Positions 10,686 through 23,209 are shown, counted from the first letter of the stretch. The stretch is 64,000 nt of DNA from Monilinia fructicola (GCA_008692225.1 VICG01000011.1:124001-188000), one strand, 5' to 3'. The notes: generated from the letters alone by a model not told the origin. Translations and numbers: made by a program.

Positions 10686-13463
10686 CTACCCCACACTCCT
10701 GACAACCAACTCCTTATACATAGCCTTAATATCCTCCACATCCCCCTTCAACTCAAGTACCTCCTCACTCTTCTCTCCAAGCAATTCCAGTGTAACCTCA
10801 TACCTCTCCTTGACCCCCTTGATCTCTTCTTCCAACTCTTTTACCCTCTCTCCCAATTCCCTCTTAACTTCCACCTCTTTCATCAAATTAACAATTTCCG
10901 CCCTCGCTTCATCGCGTTGAGCAGCCAATCTACTGACCTCCTCTTTCGTTGCAACCTTTTCACTCTCGAGTTTACGAACCGCTGAACTCATTCTTTCAAC
11001 GAGTTGAACACTGGGTCCGGCACCGGCGGTCGAGGTAGATATCATGTCATGGATGGTTTTGTTGTGGGGAAGAAGAACGATGATTTTCGAAGAAATCGTC
11101 ATGGTCTAAAGTGTGAAGAGAGGGAGTTTGTGGTTTTGAAATCACTTCTTTCCCCAGTACCGTTTTAGCAATCGAATTTAGAGATATAGAATTTGTTAGT
11201 GATGCAGTTGAATCTTGTCTGACAGGCGTTCCGGGATCTGGAGATTTAGATGACGGTTGTGCAGGACGACGTCCCAACAGTCTCTCTGGAGTGGATATTT
11301 CACCAGTCGTGGATCGAGCTGAAGTCCTTCTCGATTGCATATTTTGTAGACCCAAATATTCTGATGTTAAAACCTCTTCGACTTGTCGCTACAGGTGATT
11401 CTCCTCGACTACCAAAAGAAATTTCTTCCAACCACTTCTGTTTCTCTTCCAAGATTCGTTGTTGCATTTCAGAATTCCAAGTCTGCTTCTCATCCTCAAA
11501 TTCGGCTTTGGCCGAAACTAAGGCAGCTTCTGCCTCTTCAGTACGCTTTTTGAGGTCATCTAGTTGAGCAGTTCGTTCGGAAAGTTCTTGCTCAAAGTTT
11601 GGTAATTTCGACCTCGTTTCTTCCAATTCATTCTTCATTACGTTTAGCCTTTAGAGTCTATCTATAGTTAGTTGTGTTCTTAGATGATAGACAATTAATG
11701 CTTACCACTTCACGAGCCTTTCGCCTAATCTCAGCTTCTCGCTTGGTTGCCTCATCCCTCTCCTTTTCTAAACTTCTCGCACGTGCTGTCAAAGAAGCTT
11801 CGATACCTTGCCAATTCTCACTTGCAACAGCATTTGTGTTTGTAAGGTTTCAACCTGGCGTAAAAGTTTTGCTTGCGCATCACCAGTTGCTCCAGATGAA
11901 ACTTCCTCAGCCCTAGCTCTCATAACTTCTAATTTACTCTCTAACATTTGTTGCTCATTTTTCATCTCAAGAGCTGCAATTCGAGCACTCTCACTTTCTT
12001 TATCCATCTTCTCTCTAAGCTCTTTAATTTGTATCTGTGCTCTGTCATTAACTAGCTGTTTCTCGATCTTGAGATTAGAAACATCATCCTCAAGCTCAGC
12101 AACACGTTTCTTCTCAGCCTCAAGTGCCTCGTGAGCAACTCTTGCCTCTGCTTCTTTTTTCTTGAGCAGCATTATCTTCGAGTTGAGCTTTAAGGTTTGC
12201 AATGGTGGTATCTTTAGTATCCCTCTCAATCTTAACCGCATCCAGTTCTTTTCGAAGTCGATTGATCACATTATTCCTCTCACTTAGACTTTTCTCGGCA
12301 CCTTCAGCTCGTTTCAGACGTTCCGCCAGAGACGCAGCCTCTTTCTCGGCCTTCTCTTGTTTCTTTTTGGCTTCGGCAATTTCTTTATTGCCCTCAATAA
12401 CTTTGGCACGAAGGTTCTTGATTGCGGTCATATGAGTCAATTCCTTTTTAGATAAAGCTTGGCCTTCTTCCATGAGTAAAACAACTTGTTCTTCTTTCTC
12501 CGCCAATTTCTTCTCCAGGCTTCCTGGTGGTGCGGCATTTTTTCGCAATACTTGCAGATTCAAGACTTTCCTTTGCTAAATATTGTAACTTTGCTTGTAG
12601 TGCATCGATGCGTTCTATATATCCGTGAACTTCCTCTTGTCTTTGTAATTCCGAAGTTTCATAGTCCGATTGAAGCTGACTGAGTGCAGCTTCGAGTTCC
12701 GCCGGGGTTTTTGAGCTCCCCGTCGCATCTGGTGGTGAAACAGTTGGTAAAATTGGGGGCTCATCAGCAGATGAACGGGATATTGGGTCAGGAGGTGGGA
12801 CCGAGTCAAAAGATCCTCTAGGTATATTAGACCTGGTAGATTCTGTCGACAAACGAGTAGTGGGTTCGTTCGGCATTCAAGGTAGTTACACTGGGCAATG
12901 CCTGATGAGAATCCAGGCCGGAATCATTGACCGGAGTACTGGATTGAACTTCCACCGTAGGTGTATGTGTTTCAATTGTGTTTGCAGTTGCTTTTAGACT
13001 CCAGATCTTGAGAAATGGGCTTCGTAGCCTCGTCACCTCCCACACTCGAGGTGGCATCTAAACTCTGTCTTGGACTTTCGCCAACAGTAATTGGACTTCC
13101 AGTTTCGCGAGGGAACACATTGGAAGATGTTGATTGTGTTCCCGATTTTTGTGCATTCTTCGCAGCTACCGCCCTTGCTAAACGCTCTTGTAATCGATCG
13201 TTTGTCCTACTGCTATTCGATCCGCTTCGAGATACTGCTAGAGACACAGTCAAATCAATGCATATTTCAAGAACCTTAAAACCTGTTTTCATACCTGCCT
13301 CTGGTTTTGCTGCAACTGCAGTACCAGTCGTGGAGGGTTGTCGATTTACTGGACCTTCTTGACCTTCTGCCAGTATATTATCTAGCCTTGATTCCAATCC
13401 TCCTACCGCTTGCGATAAAAAGGACCCCCATCTCGAGGAGGTTTGTTTTGCAGGACTCGTCAT
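10686..13463 (-). CDS. TMF/SGM1-type golgin (TATA element modulatory factor family), eight indels
   Basis: Coiled-coil tether of the Golgi; TMF/Sgm1 proteins bind Rab6/Ypt6. Exons are 13295-13463, 11706-13237 and 10686-11648, with introns of about 57 nt. The N-terminus (RWGSFLSQAVGGLESRLDN) is the family start. A TMF DNA-binding-like segment (LQSDYETSELQRQEEVHGYI) precedes long heptad-rich helices. The C-terminus, from SVQLVERMSSAVRKLE to DIKAMYKELV, is the TMF TATA-binding-like domain. The frame shifts eight times: +1 at 12992-12995, 12862-12864, 12538-12543, 12155-12160, about 11640-11646, about 11373-11381 and about 11049, and -1 near 11833. Corrected, the exons sum to 886 codons including the stop. 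The protein is otherwise undecayed, so assembly error is likelier than a pseudogene. The acceptor of intron 1 is ambiguous by 3 nt. Confidence 0.85.
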
Positions 13464-14207
13464 GATCTTTCAATACTCAGAATTGATTGACTCAGAATGG
13501 ACACACTTTAAGTTGTTGAATATTTGGATTTAATCAAATCATACATCATATAACCAACGTAGGAAAATAGTCGTAGCCTTGCAGGTAGGTTACGAAACAG
13601 CTTCAATTAGTTTGCAGATATTCTTGAGTTCGATGGACAATATGGTATGATGAAGTGGTATTTTGAAGATATCTCGCATTGCTATTCATGGGGAAGAAAT
13701 ACGTAGACTCTATTAGATAGATGTATGCTCACTTCAAAGTTTCGTATGATTGCCATGGCTGAGACTATGAATCAATTGATATTGGACACGAATTGATTAT
13801 ATAAGCTCAGCCAATCATCATTCAGTCATAAACCTGGTTGCATTTTCAGATCTACGCAAGGCTGGCGTTACATTCTAAGACAAGGCTAGAATTTTAACCT
13901 GACTGCGGGGTTCATGTAATTGATTAGGTAATCAGAATGCATCGAAACACTATCGACGACGGAGTATCAACACCAGTACGGCGGGGAGTATATGTACTTG
14001 TACTAGCAGCAAATTCGAGTTGGAGTACACTGTACAATCAATCCGTCTATCATATTCATATTTGTATTCTATGAAAGGGTATCAATATTCATGTCTTTAA
14101 TGGCACAACCACTCATCCTCTTATACCTCAATTCCACCCTCTATTTTAATATACCCAAGTGGTTGGTATTCCTGGAAACATAACTATAACCAACCGTTCT
14201 GAACTTT
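13464..14207. promoter_or_regulatory. Promoter region of the golgin gene, 3' flank of the ceramidase gene
   Basis: 744 bp between two genes transcribed on the minus strand. It should hold the golgin promoter and 5' UTR and the ceramidase 3' UTR. I see no conserved operator or other gene. Confidence 0.5.
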
Positions 14208-15462
14208 CTAAACCGACTTTCTAGACTCTTCTTGCGTATGTCCATTCCCTCTCCCATTTCGTTTTCCATTCGAGATTTTGCTACTTTCAGGGCGTGTGAT
14301 GACTTCAGGAAGGCTGAAGTAATGGGGCCAGTTCAAAACGTATTCGTCTTGCTTATCATTCAAGCAATGTCGTAGCCAGATGCCCCATACTAGATAGAAG
14401 TATGATCCAATACCCGTCATCAAATGCCACCAGCCATGTCCTTCGAGTATCAACCCCCATGGAAGTCCAATCTCGTGTCTCCATTGTCTAATTGTCGAGC
14501 AATAATGATTGTCCAAGGACCAATATGCCAAAACCACCAAGAAATATTGACAGACCTAAGCCAACCATCAACCACATTTCTTTCAAGATATCATGTTGCC
14601 TCTTTTCATTTCGCTAGACGTTCGGAGAGTGTAGTATCAGGGTGTTCGTGGGAAAGCTCTGTAGTGGCGTATTTCTTTCGAAGCGAAGGTCGTATGTTGA
14701 CTTCCATTACATACATAGAACGGAAGAGTACGATGGTTGTAAGAAGCGCAAATGCATTCTGATGGAAATCGGGATCTTGAAGGTAATGGTAGTAAAGCTG
14801 TTCATAGGGATTCAAGCATTAGCAATAAGAAATGAGGAGGTTCCGAAAGAGACTATCCATGATCTGCTTACAGTTATAAATACAGACAAAAATACCAAGC
14901 TAAAGGCTAATACTTGTCTAAAGATGCGTGATTGAGAAAAGGAGAATGTCGCATAGCACATCAAGCATGTCGTATAAATCATCGAAAGTTCGTCGACAAG
15001 TTGCATGGGATCTAGAGAATCATGTCAATAATCAAATCTCTCTCTCATCCGATAGATATGAGATGGCTTACATTTTAATGTTGAATGAAACAGGAATGAA
15101 CCTTAGCTATGTCAATATACAAATATCACCAAGATTGAAATGAACACCCTCACCTGTGCCTACAGCGCCATAACCAAAGAAGGCGACCAGGAATACACTA
15201 TCGTGATCATATTTTAAAACAGTTCCGAGTCCCCTTGATACAAAGCCATATGAAGAGTAGATTGGTAAGAGTGTTGACAATCTCGGCAGAGTAAATGGTG
15301 GCATAATAATCCTCTGCAGTTCACGATTAGAAGATGATGACTAGACTCGGAGGGATGGGAGGGATTGCCTTCACACCAATTTATCGTAGAAGTCACAGGT
15401 GCCCAATAACCTTCTTCTGGCCGTGCTGGAGGATATGGGATTGATGGGAGATAGAAACCCAT
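14208..15462 (-). CDS. Alkaline ceramidase (YPC1/YDC1/ACER family), three +1 frameshifts
   Basis: Hydrolyses ceramide to sphingoid base and fatty acid in the ER/Golgi membrane. Exons are 15369-15462, 15154-15313, 15072-15101, 14872-15011 and 14208-14797. Family landmarks: the GYWAPVTSTINWCE start, then SFLFHSTLK and PMQLVDELSMIY, which supply the Ser/His/Asp of the zinc site, and GHGWWHLMTG, which supplies the two C-terminal zinc His. Several hydrophobic segments fit a seven-helix protein. Intron 1 uses a GC donor (GC-AG). Single extra bases lie in AAAA at 15216-15219, TTT at 14609-14611 and AA at 14522-14523. Correcting them gives 337 codons including the stop, the usual family length with a basic, polar cytosolic tail. 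All catalytic residues remain, so the breaks may be sequence errors. Confidence 0.88.
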
Positions 15463-16907
15463 GGTGGAATCCTCGTAACGAGGAGGAAGTTGCTTATTTG
15501 GTTATGATGATCGCCCGTAATGAGGGAGGATGGAGATTCAATGATGGCTGATGTTGACAATGATGATGTTCAGATACGCAGGCAGGGCCGGGCGGGGGTT
15601 CTGTTTTGATAATGCTGCGACAACAACAATAGAGACAGGATAAGGAACGATGAGCGAAATAGATTCTAATACTTGTTTGTATTCTAATGATGATGATGAT
15701 GATGGTGATGAACAATCAAAAGATTGAAAATTTCTAGATTGCCCAGGTCCTAAACAATGCGCATAAAGTTTTTGCGGATGAAGTCTTACTCTGTAACCTT
15801 AGGAGCTACTCGAGTACCGACGTAGGTAGGTAGTAAGTAGTAGAACTAATGAGTGCGAGTTGATTGATTGGGAAGTTTCTCTCCTTCTCTCCTTCTCTAC
15901 TTCTCTACTTGTCCCTGTACTCGTACTTGCACTTGCACTTACTTGCATTTGCACTTGCACTTGGAAACTGTGCTGACTAATGGTTTGTATCAAAGGCAAG
16001 GGTCGAACCATGTTTGTTGTATCATTGTGTGTTACTTTTAGAAATGCTTTACAAATGTAACGTCATTCCAGATACCGTATGGGAAAGAAAAGGTGGATCG
16101 GATACGATCTCTGGAGTCTGGAGAGTCTTTTGAAGCTTTGGACCGGAAGCTACGGGAGCTAAATGGAACTGTGGAAGCTTGAACTTGAAGCACGTGGACC
16201 GTCTGTGTAGTTCGTCGGTCCACGGGTGTATTGTGTGTATTATGTGTATTATATATTATATTATTTATATTATATTTATATTTATATTTATATTTATATT
16301 TATATTTATATTTATATTTATATTTATATTATATTTATATTTATATTTATATTTATATTTATATTTATATTTATATTTATATTTATATTTATATTTATAT
16401 TATATATTTATATTTATATTTATATTTATATCTATATCTATATCTATATATATTTATATTTATATTATATCTATATTTATATTTATATTTACCTTTGTAT
16501 TTATATTTATATTTATATTTACCTTTATATTTACCTTTATATTTACCTACCTAGTACCTATTACCTATCACACGATCAATCATCTCACTCCCCGTCACAC
16601 CTCCATACACAAAAAAAGATATTTCATCTATTCTGCCCTTCACTTCAACTCACCGCCCTTCTTATCAATCTTCTTATCGAGAAACACATGATATGGAATA
16701 TCTTTCACAACAATTCCCCACGCATATTGATAAAATGAAAGTAGACAAGTAAGAAGGTAATAAGTCCACGGACGGGCATTCGAGACAACCTTGGGAGAAT
16801 CAATCAGATATTGTGAGGAGAGACGTAAGGATTCAGACAGTTATTCTCAACTGGACCATTCCATTCTCTATTCCTCCGCAGTCATACACACATACACCTC
16901 ATAAAAG
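15463..16907. promoter_or_regulatory. Divergent intergenic region, ceramidase (-) and prefoldin 6 (+)
   Basis: 1.4 kb containing both promoters. It carries a TACTCGAGTA copy at 15807-15816 and a 300-bp A/T tandem (16254-16551). Pyrimidine-rich sequence precedes the prefoldin start. No further gene is supported. Confidence 0.5.
16254..16551. repeat. (TATATT)n A/T microsatellite
   Basis: About 300 bp of a TTATAT/TTTATA-type 6-bp tandem with degenerate right-hand copies (TATATC, TACCTT). It creates three overlapping artefactual Ile/Tyr/Phe ORFs. Confidence 0.95.
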
Positions 16908-17578
16908 ATGTCTATCCCAAACGAAGCTTTACAAAAGGTAAACCCAGCATCATCAAAAAGATTCTCGATGGAACAAACACCCGAACACCATCCATCCATC
17001 CATCCCTCCCTCCCTCTCTCCCTCCCTCCCCTTCCCAAGTCCCTTCAATATCAAACACCCAAAAAGAAAAAGAAATCTACTAACAACGTAATAGCTGGTC
17101 AATGAAATCCAATCTCAAGCCGTTCAAGCTGAGCAACAAATCAGTGTCGTCAAATCTCAAATCTCCAGCAAGCAACGCGAAATCCGTTTAATCCAACTTA
17201 CATCCACCGAAGTATCGACGTTACCACCAAGTACTAATGTGTATGAAGGAGTTGGTAAAATGTATTCATCCCTTATTGCTTACATTCGTCTCTAATCATT
17301 TCCCTCTTTCTCCCCTCTGCCTATCTTCACAAGTATCATTCGATTGTTTTGCTTTACAAAGCACATGATCACTTCACGAGTTTAAAAACAAGCATTAATG
17401 ATTGGATAGGTTTGTCTTCAGCCCTACAGCTGATGTAGACAAAAGATTAAACAACGAGACCAAAGATTTGAAATCAGATATTGATAATTTGGGCAAGAAA
17501 TTACAATATTTAGAGACGACATATGAAAAGAGTACTGAAAATATTGCAAGGATTCTTCAGAGTGGTGGTCGTGCTTGA
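16908..17578 (+). CDS. Prefoldin subunit 6 (YKE2/GIM1 family)
   Basis: Beta-class subunit of the hexameric prefoldin chaperone, which passes nascent actin and tubulin to the CCT chaperonin in the cytosol. Exons are 16908-16937, 17095-17261 and 17410-17578. The 157- and 148-nt introns are longer than most here, and intron 1 has a CTAAC branch site near its 3' end. The 121-residue product starts MSIPNEALQK. It has an N-terminal helix rich in Gln and Glu (EIQSQAVQAEQQISVVKSQI), a central strand region (TNVYEGVGKMFVFSP) and a C-terminal helix (DIDNLGKKLQYLETTYEKS) ending in GGRA. Two coiled-coil helices around beta strands and the short length are those of the family. The frame is intact, unlike its left-hand neighbours. 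Confidence 0.9.
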
Positions 17579-19911
17579 TGGAGTATCTACAGAGTATTTG
17601 GATGGTGCATTTTAGATTCATGACAAGTTGTATCTTACAATGGATACCCGTCACCCTTGGAGGGTTTGAGTTGGGACGAATGCAACAATGATGTTTGAGG
17701 ATGTGATATGGGGATTTGGGAGTGTGGGGATGCTTTTGATGAAGGGATTAATTACTCTTGACTTGAGAGACACAAGTATGTAATGTGATGTGGAAAAGGA
17801 GAGAGTGTGTGTGGTAGATACAAGATCAGCCATGGTACTCATTATGCGTTGGCATGTCATACACGAATGAGTATGGATGAGGACTTTGCTGTTTTACTTG
17901 GATCAAATACCAGGTGTCAACGTCTTATATCAATATCAACATCAATCAACATCAACATTTCACTATTGATATCTGAAAAGAAACATCCGCCCGCCGGAAC
18001 AGATCAAAGAGGACCTCGAGAATCAACATCCTCAAAATCTAAGCTCTTTTCAGCACCAATCTCCACCCATTTCTTCTTCCTTCACAATTGCCTTCCAAAA
18101 ATAACTCGGAAATCTTTCATCATCCTATCATCACCAAAACCAAGCAAGGGATTAAACTCATCTCATCTCAAAATGTACAGCTCACCAAGATCATTCAACA
18201 AAGTTGGGGGCTAAAAACGTAATGATCAATCTAGGCGCTGACCCAATCCCTCCCCCTTTTTACCAACTTCCAAGCCATCGGATTCTCATCTCATCTCAAA
18301 GGAACGAGCGTATGGCGAAAAACACCAACACTTGCCATATTTTTCATCTTCTGTATTATTGCCATTCATCCCATTCATCCCATTCATGATTCATCCCACC
18401 TTCATATGTTGATACCTCGCTAGATACTTCGGCACAAACTATGCCCCGTACGTAAAAGCTAAACGCTGACCTACTTCCAGATCCTCGCGTAAGGTCAAGA
18501 TTCCTCCAATGATATTGCAGAACTACCTTACTTGCGTACGGAGTGGACCCAAGAGCCTCAAAACTCTATTCTTCAATGTTCACATGTGTAAATCATACTC
18601 TATGGTAGCAAGATTGTCTGTACTCTGCACAATAGTTTTCCATATCTACTAGTAGCACTCAGGAATGGATACATGATTACCACCCACAAAAGCCCCAAGA
18701 ACCTACTAACATTACCCTACATTTGCAATCCAAATGCCAAGATTCCTCGGCGCTCACTTGCATATCGGAGACCTAGACTAGGAATCCTGAAACCCCTTCA
18801 CTCTTCACCATAGGATTGATATACGAAATAAACATGGATCAGATGCAAGTAGATAAAGCACATTTCAATTCTTGAACTGCAGCAACGGAGACACTACTGT
18901 ATCTCAAGAGAGCAGCATACCACAGTAGACATGCTATTAGGGCTGCATTGTAAGAGAACCATACATGGGAGGTGAGCTCCGGGATACCTCGCTACAGTCA
19001 GCTCTCGGTGATGGATGTAGGTAGATCTCTAGACGATACATGTCAAGACCAACTTATGGTAACCCAATCCACTCGGACTTCCCAACTCTAATCCCAATCC
19101 CAACTCCAGTGCCACTCCACCAAACATCCATAAACCAACCAAACACCAACCAAACATAGTCCAACCGATACAACGACCTCTCTCTCCCTCTCGCCCCCAT
19201 CTTGTAAACACCAAGTGACAACCCACACCTGAAACAGACTTGCAGTAACCCGCGATCATTCAGCCGCGACCCCGGCGTGAGTCGAGGAAAGTAGGGGGTG
19301 ACATGTACAAATACCTAGATAGATACAGTACATACATGACCAACCACAGCGAGAGAGAGTGTACGACCCAAACCAGTAAGACGAGTGTAAATCAGCCCAT
19401 GCCCATTCCTGCTGACAAGAAAGACACCGCTTGCACATTTCTTGTTTTTTCTTTTTGCCTCTCTCCCACCTTCTACTTTCATCTCTCATCTTCTTCCTTC
19501 ACCTCTTTCTTTACCTTGTTGAAAATCTTGCCGTGAGTTGGATCGTGGGGGAAGTTTTTGTCAGCTGTGAAGTTAGTGCGCTTCGCCTTCATGCGATTTC
19601 TATTGCGCGGATAATCTATTTCTACCCAGAAAGTGTCGCGAATAATACTCATCATACGAATCGACTTTATTCGGAGAGACGCAAAAGGCAGAGCGAGGAG
19701 GTAGGCTTATCGCATTACATTTCTTCCTATCTGAACGTCGCACTCGATATAACCCCTCTATCATCCATCGCGGGGTCACAAATATTCCACCATCAATTTC
19801 ATCATCCCACCCTTTGAATCATACACACACACACACATATACACATCAACAAGCATATATATAAATACAGGTTCCTGATTCTCCCGTCACTCGCCACCCG
19901 CCACCATCAAA
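17579..19911. other. Intergenic region, no supported gene
   Basis: 2.3 kb between two plus-strand genes. Open frames up to 135 codons lack recognisable domains or splice-linked partners. The last several hundred bases are pyrimidine-rich with CA repeats (about 19822-19836), as expected of a promoter and 5' UTR for the gene at 19912. Confidence 0.5.
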
Positions 19912-21689
19912 ATGGCAAGACACTACTACGACGACGAAGACCTCGACATCCACATCTCACGCGAAACCCGCGGTCGAGACCCCGGCCCCACAATCCCCTA
20001 CCGAAGATCCCAACCGCACCCGGTCCCGGTCCCGGTCCCGGTCCCCGTACCCGCCTACCGCTACGGCACAACGGCGTATCTCGCGCCGGAAATATCGTCG
20101 GGGATCCGACGATCGCTCTCTACGGGACATCGGGAACGGTCTCCTGCGCCGCCGGCTGCACCCGCTGCCCCGATCGCTGCGCCCATCATCGTGGATAACT
20201 CGCGGCATATCCACAATGAGTATGAGAGCGAGAGCGACGATTCGTCCATCTATGAGACGAGGCGGGCGAGGGGCCGATTGGGCGTGGGAGAGGGGATGAG
20301 GAGGAAACATCGGAGTCACAGTCGGCACGTGAGTATATCGCACAGTCCCGCCAGTAGCGGACGACGGAGTTTTGGGCGGGAAGATTTCGAGCTGGAGAGG
20401 GCGAGAGGGGAACTGGAGCGCGTGAGAATGGAGAAGGAGCGGGAGAGAGGCGAGAGGCTGGCGAGGGATGGAGGGGAACTGGCGCGGTACAGGGCGGAGA
20501 GCGAGAGGGAGAAGAACGAGCGATTACTACGGGAGGACATTGAGCTTCGGATGACGAAGGGGGAGCTCGAGCGCTACAAGGTGGAGCGCGAGCGCGAGCG
20601 GGAGCGGGAAAAGACCGAGCGTCTGCTGCGGGAGGACGTGGAGCTGCGCATGACGAAGGGGGAACTCGAGCGCTACAAGGCCGAAAAGGAGATGGAGAAG
20701 AAGGAACGCATGCTGCGCGAGGAATTCGAGCTGCTGTCGCTCAAGGAGGAGAAGAAGCGCATGGAGAAGGAGAAGCGCACGCAGGAGGAGAAGGAGCGTG
20801 CGGACAAGGAGATCCGCGAGACGTATGAGCGCATGAAGCGCATGGAGCAAGAACGACACGCGCGGGAGAAGAAGGAGCGCGAGGAAGCGATCGAGAAGTA
20901 CAAGCGAGAAGAGGCGGAGAAGGCAGCGCGGGAACGCAAGGAACGAGAGGAAATCATTGAGAAGTTTAAGAAGCAGGAGGCCGATCGGCTTGCAAAGGAG
21001 AGGCATGAGCGGGAAGAGAGGGAAAAGGAATATCAGCGTCGACTTCACGAGGATCTTCACAAAGCGGGTTTGAAACGAACAACAAATTGTAGCCGTGAAA
21101 GCTGGCAAAGCTCTCCCGCCCCCAGCAAGCCAGGCCCCGCCTCGTCAGGCTCCTCCCCCCGTGCATCACGCTCCCCCTCCCCCTCCTCCTCCTACCTATC
21201 AGATCCAACCTGCGGCCCCGAGACCAACATATACGAGAATGTCCAGAAAACACTTATCAATTGAGACATTGCGCGTCTACGGAATTGACTACGAAACCGA
21301 CAGAGAAGTAAATCCTCCCCCTCACCGTCCCCGTTTCTTTCCAAAAAAGAAACAACAAATAAAAATGACATTAACATACTAACCTCCCCCCCCGGAAACA
21401 GGACCCTGAGTTCCTCCTGATAAAACGCTGGGTACCGGAAGAAGAACAGGACATCCTCTGGACGCACACGCGGCAACTGCGCGAAACGCGGCTTGCGGTC
21501 CGGCAGCCCCAACAGCACACGATCGAGTATGTGAAGGAGTATGTGGTCGATGATCGACATCGGAAGAAGCATCATCACCATAAGGGGGATGAGTTGCAGT
21601 TGGTGATTGAGAGGAAGCATAAGCATTCGCATAGTCATAGTGGGAGTCGAAGTCCGAGTCCGTTTGTTAGGTGGGCGGCGGGAAGGTAG
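19912..21689 (+). CDS. Fungal coiled-coil protein with conserved C-terminal region, one +1 frameshift
   Basis: Function unknown. Exons are 19912-21307 and 21402-21689, with a 94-nt intron containing an ACTAAC branch site. The N-terminal 150 residues are low complexity (VPVPVPVPVP, Ser/Arg-rich). Residues about 155-390 are a highly charged Glu/Arg/Lys single helix with repeated units such as LRMTKGELERYK. A Pro-rich stretch follows, then a conserved-looking tail (TRMSRKHLSIETLRVYGIDY, then LLIKRWVPEEEQDILWTHTR) resembling the C-terminal domain of fungal proteins described as DUF8035; that name is from memory. An extra A in AAA at 21073-21075 breaks the frame before the Pro-rich part. Corrected length is 560 residues. 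The helix has high GC, unlike its neighbours. Confidence 0.7.
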
Positions 21690-22068
21690 GGGGTATGGGA
21701 TGTATTGAGGGGAGGATGAGGATGAGGACGAAGATGAGGAATGGTTGAAAAATGGGCGATGAGGGAATCGAGGGAATAGATTGGATGATGAAGGCTTTTC
21801 TATGCGTTTTTACTTTTTTACTTTTTCCAATCTTTTTTTTGGTTTGGATGAACTATCATCTCTCTTTTGTGTACTGAGCTTGAATACCCACAATATAACG
21901 TTATCAACCGTATTTGACGAAAAACCCCAGAAAATAACATGCAGAAAGCCAGACATACAAGTGATGATGTTGATATCATGACTTTCCCTTCTATTTTGAG
22001 AAATAGTAGTATACAAGTCACCAAACCAAATAATGAGTAGCGAGCTTCCCTATCCTACGCCAACCCCA
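21690..22068. other. Convergent intergenic region
   Basis: 379 bp between the 3' ends of the coiled-coil gene (+) and HEM25 (-). It presumably holds both 3' UTRs and poly(A) sites. Nothing else is supported. Confidence 0.5.
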
Positions 22069-23209
22069 TCAAATAACCACCTCTTTTTCGCCCGTCCAAG
22101 CCGACTCCGCCCTCCTGATAAGTTCCTCATAAATGGTCCAAGCCAACGCAGAACTAATAGCCTTCCTCCCCATCCTCAACCCCAACCCATCAAACAAACT
22201 CTTCACGCCCTCCTCCCCCACCATCTTCCTCCCCGCCACAACCAAGTTGGTATATTTCTTCGGCTGCAACTGAATCCTCGTCTTGATGGCATCAAAAGGA
22301 TTCGTAATCGCCGTCGCCAGCCCCGCAGCCAACACGCCCGATCCAAAATTAATCGATGCACTCGTGCTCCCCTTCATATTTTTCCTCATCCCCAAATTCT
22401 CCGCCAATTCCTCGGCCTGAGGAACAGAGTGAACGACATGACTCAACCGTTTCTTCAACTGCTCATAAAACAACACATACAACCCCGCATACGGCGCATC
22501 TCGAATGGCCGTAGCGCCAAAGCCCGAGAAGAAGCCCCGCAATCCCTCGGTAAGATAGATATCCCTCCCCGCACCCATGATGGATCGGTATGCGTACAGA
22601 TTCGATTCGTACCGCACTTTGATAATCGTCATAGGCATCAATACGAAGCCCGCGCCGGCCCTCGCCACGGCCCCGGTCGTCAAATTCGCAAGATTGGACA
22701 GCTTGGGCAGGGACGAAGAATGCAGGGGCACCTTCCCATTTTCCACGACGCCAATCGTCCTCAAGAGATCCGAGCGCGCGACATTCTGCCGCAGGGCATT
22801 CAAACTGGTGAAATAGATGGCTGAGCCGAAGCCGGTGCGGAGAGCTGAGGGAACCGTTCCTCGCCAGAATGAACGGATGCTGTTTGGAGATTGCGAGAGT
22901 TCGCGGATGGTGGTGTAGAGCGATGCATGGTTACTTTGTTGCAGGCGGGTTTTGAGGAGGTCGGCGGGTTGCAGGAGGACTGCCGAGAGGATCCCTGATC
23001 CTAATCCTGCTATGAAGTGGAAATCTAAACGGGGATATTAGTTTCGGTTTCAGTTTCAGTTTGTGACATGTAAGTATATGCTTGAGGTGGCGAGGTAAAG
23101 TAATTCAGTCCTTCAGTCAGTGATACATGGAGTCAATATACATACAAGAAGAGGATCTTTTCCCGGCATTGCCATTTCCAGTTCCAGTTCCATTTCCGCC
23201 ATTTGACAT
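22069..23209 (-). CDS. HEM25: Mitochondrial glycine carrier (SLC25A38/Hem25 family)
   Basis: Inner-membrane carrier that brings glycine into mitochondria for 5-aminolevulinate synthesis, the first step of haem formation. Exons are 23146-23209 and 22069-23024, with a 121-nt intron, giving 339 residues. The Gly/Asn-rich N-terminus (21 residues) leads into three mitochondrial-carrier repeats with signatures PADLLK (41-46), PMTIIK (152-157) and PFDAIK (264-269). The second repeat lacks the usual acidic residue in its signature, a trait of the SLC25A38 group (known ones read PVTVIK-like), and supports this assignment over other carriers. The frame is clean. ATG 23209 is the only start that gives a short polar N-terminus before the first helix. 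Confidence 0.85.

Noticed and set aside
11789..12563. Several separate coiled-coil genes on the minus strand
   Set aside because: They are consecutive pieces of one golgin, joined by single-base indels.
4747..15462. Programmed +1 ribosomal frameshifting as an explanation of the frame breaks
   Set aside because: Thirteen sites in three unrelated genes, with no shared slippery sequence and one of opposite sign, do not fit programmed frameshifting in an ascomycete.
16179..16738. Three overlapping ORFs of up to 170 codons rich in Ile, Tyr and Phe
   Set aside because: Artefacts of the A/T tandem; all three frames are equally open.
22033..22824. 263-codon plus-strand ORF
   Set aside because: Shadow of HEM25, whose splice sites and three carrier signatures fix the minus strand as coding.
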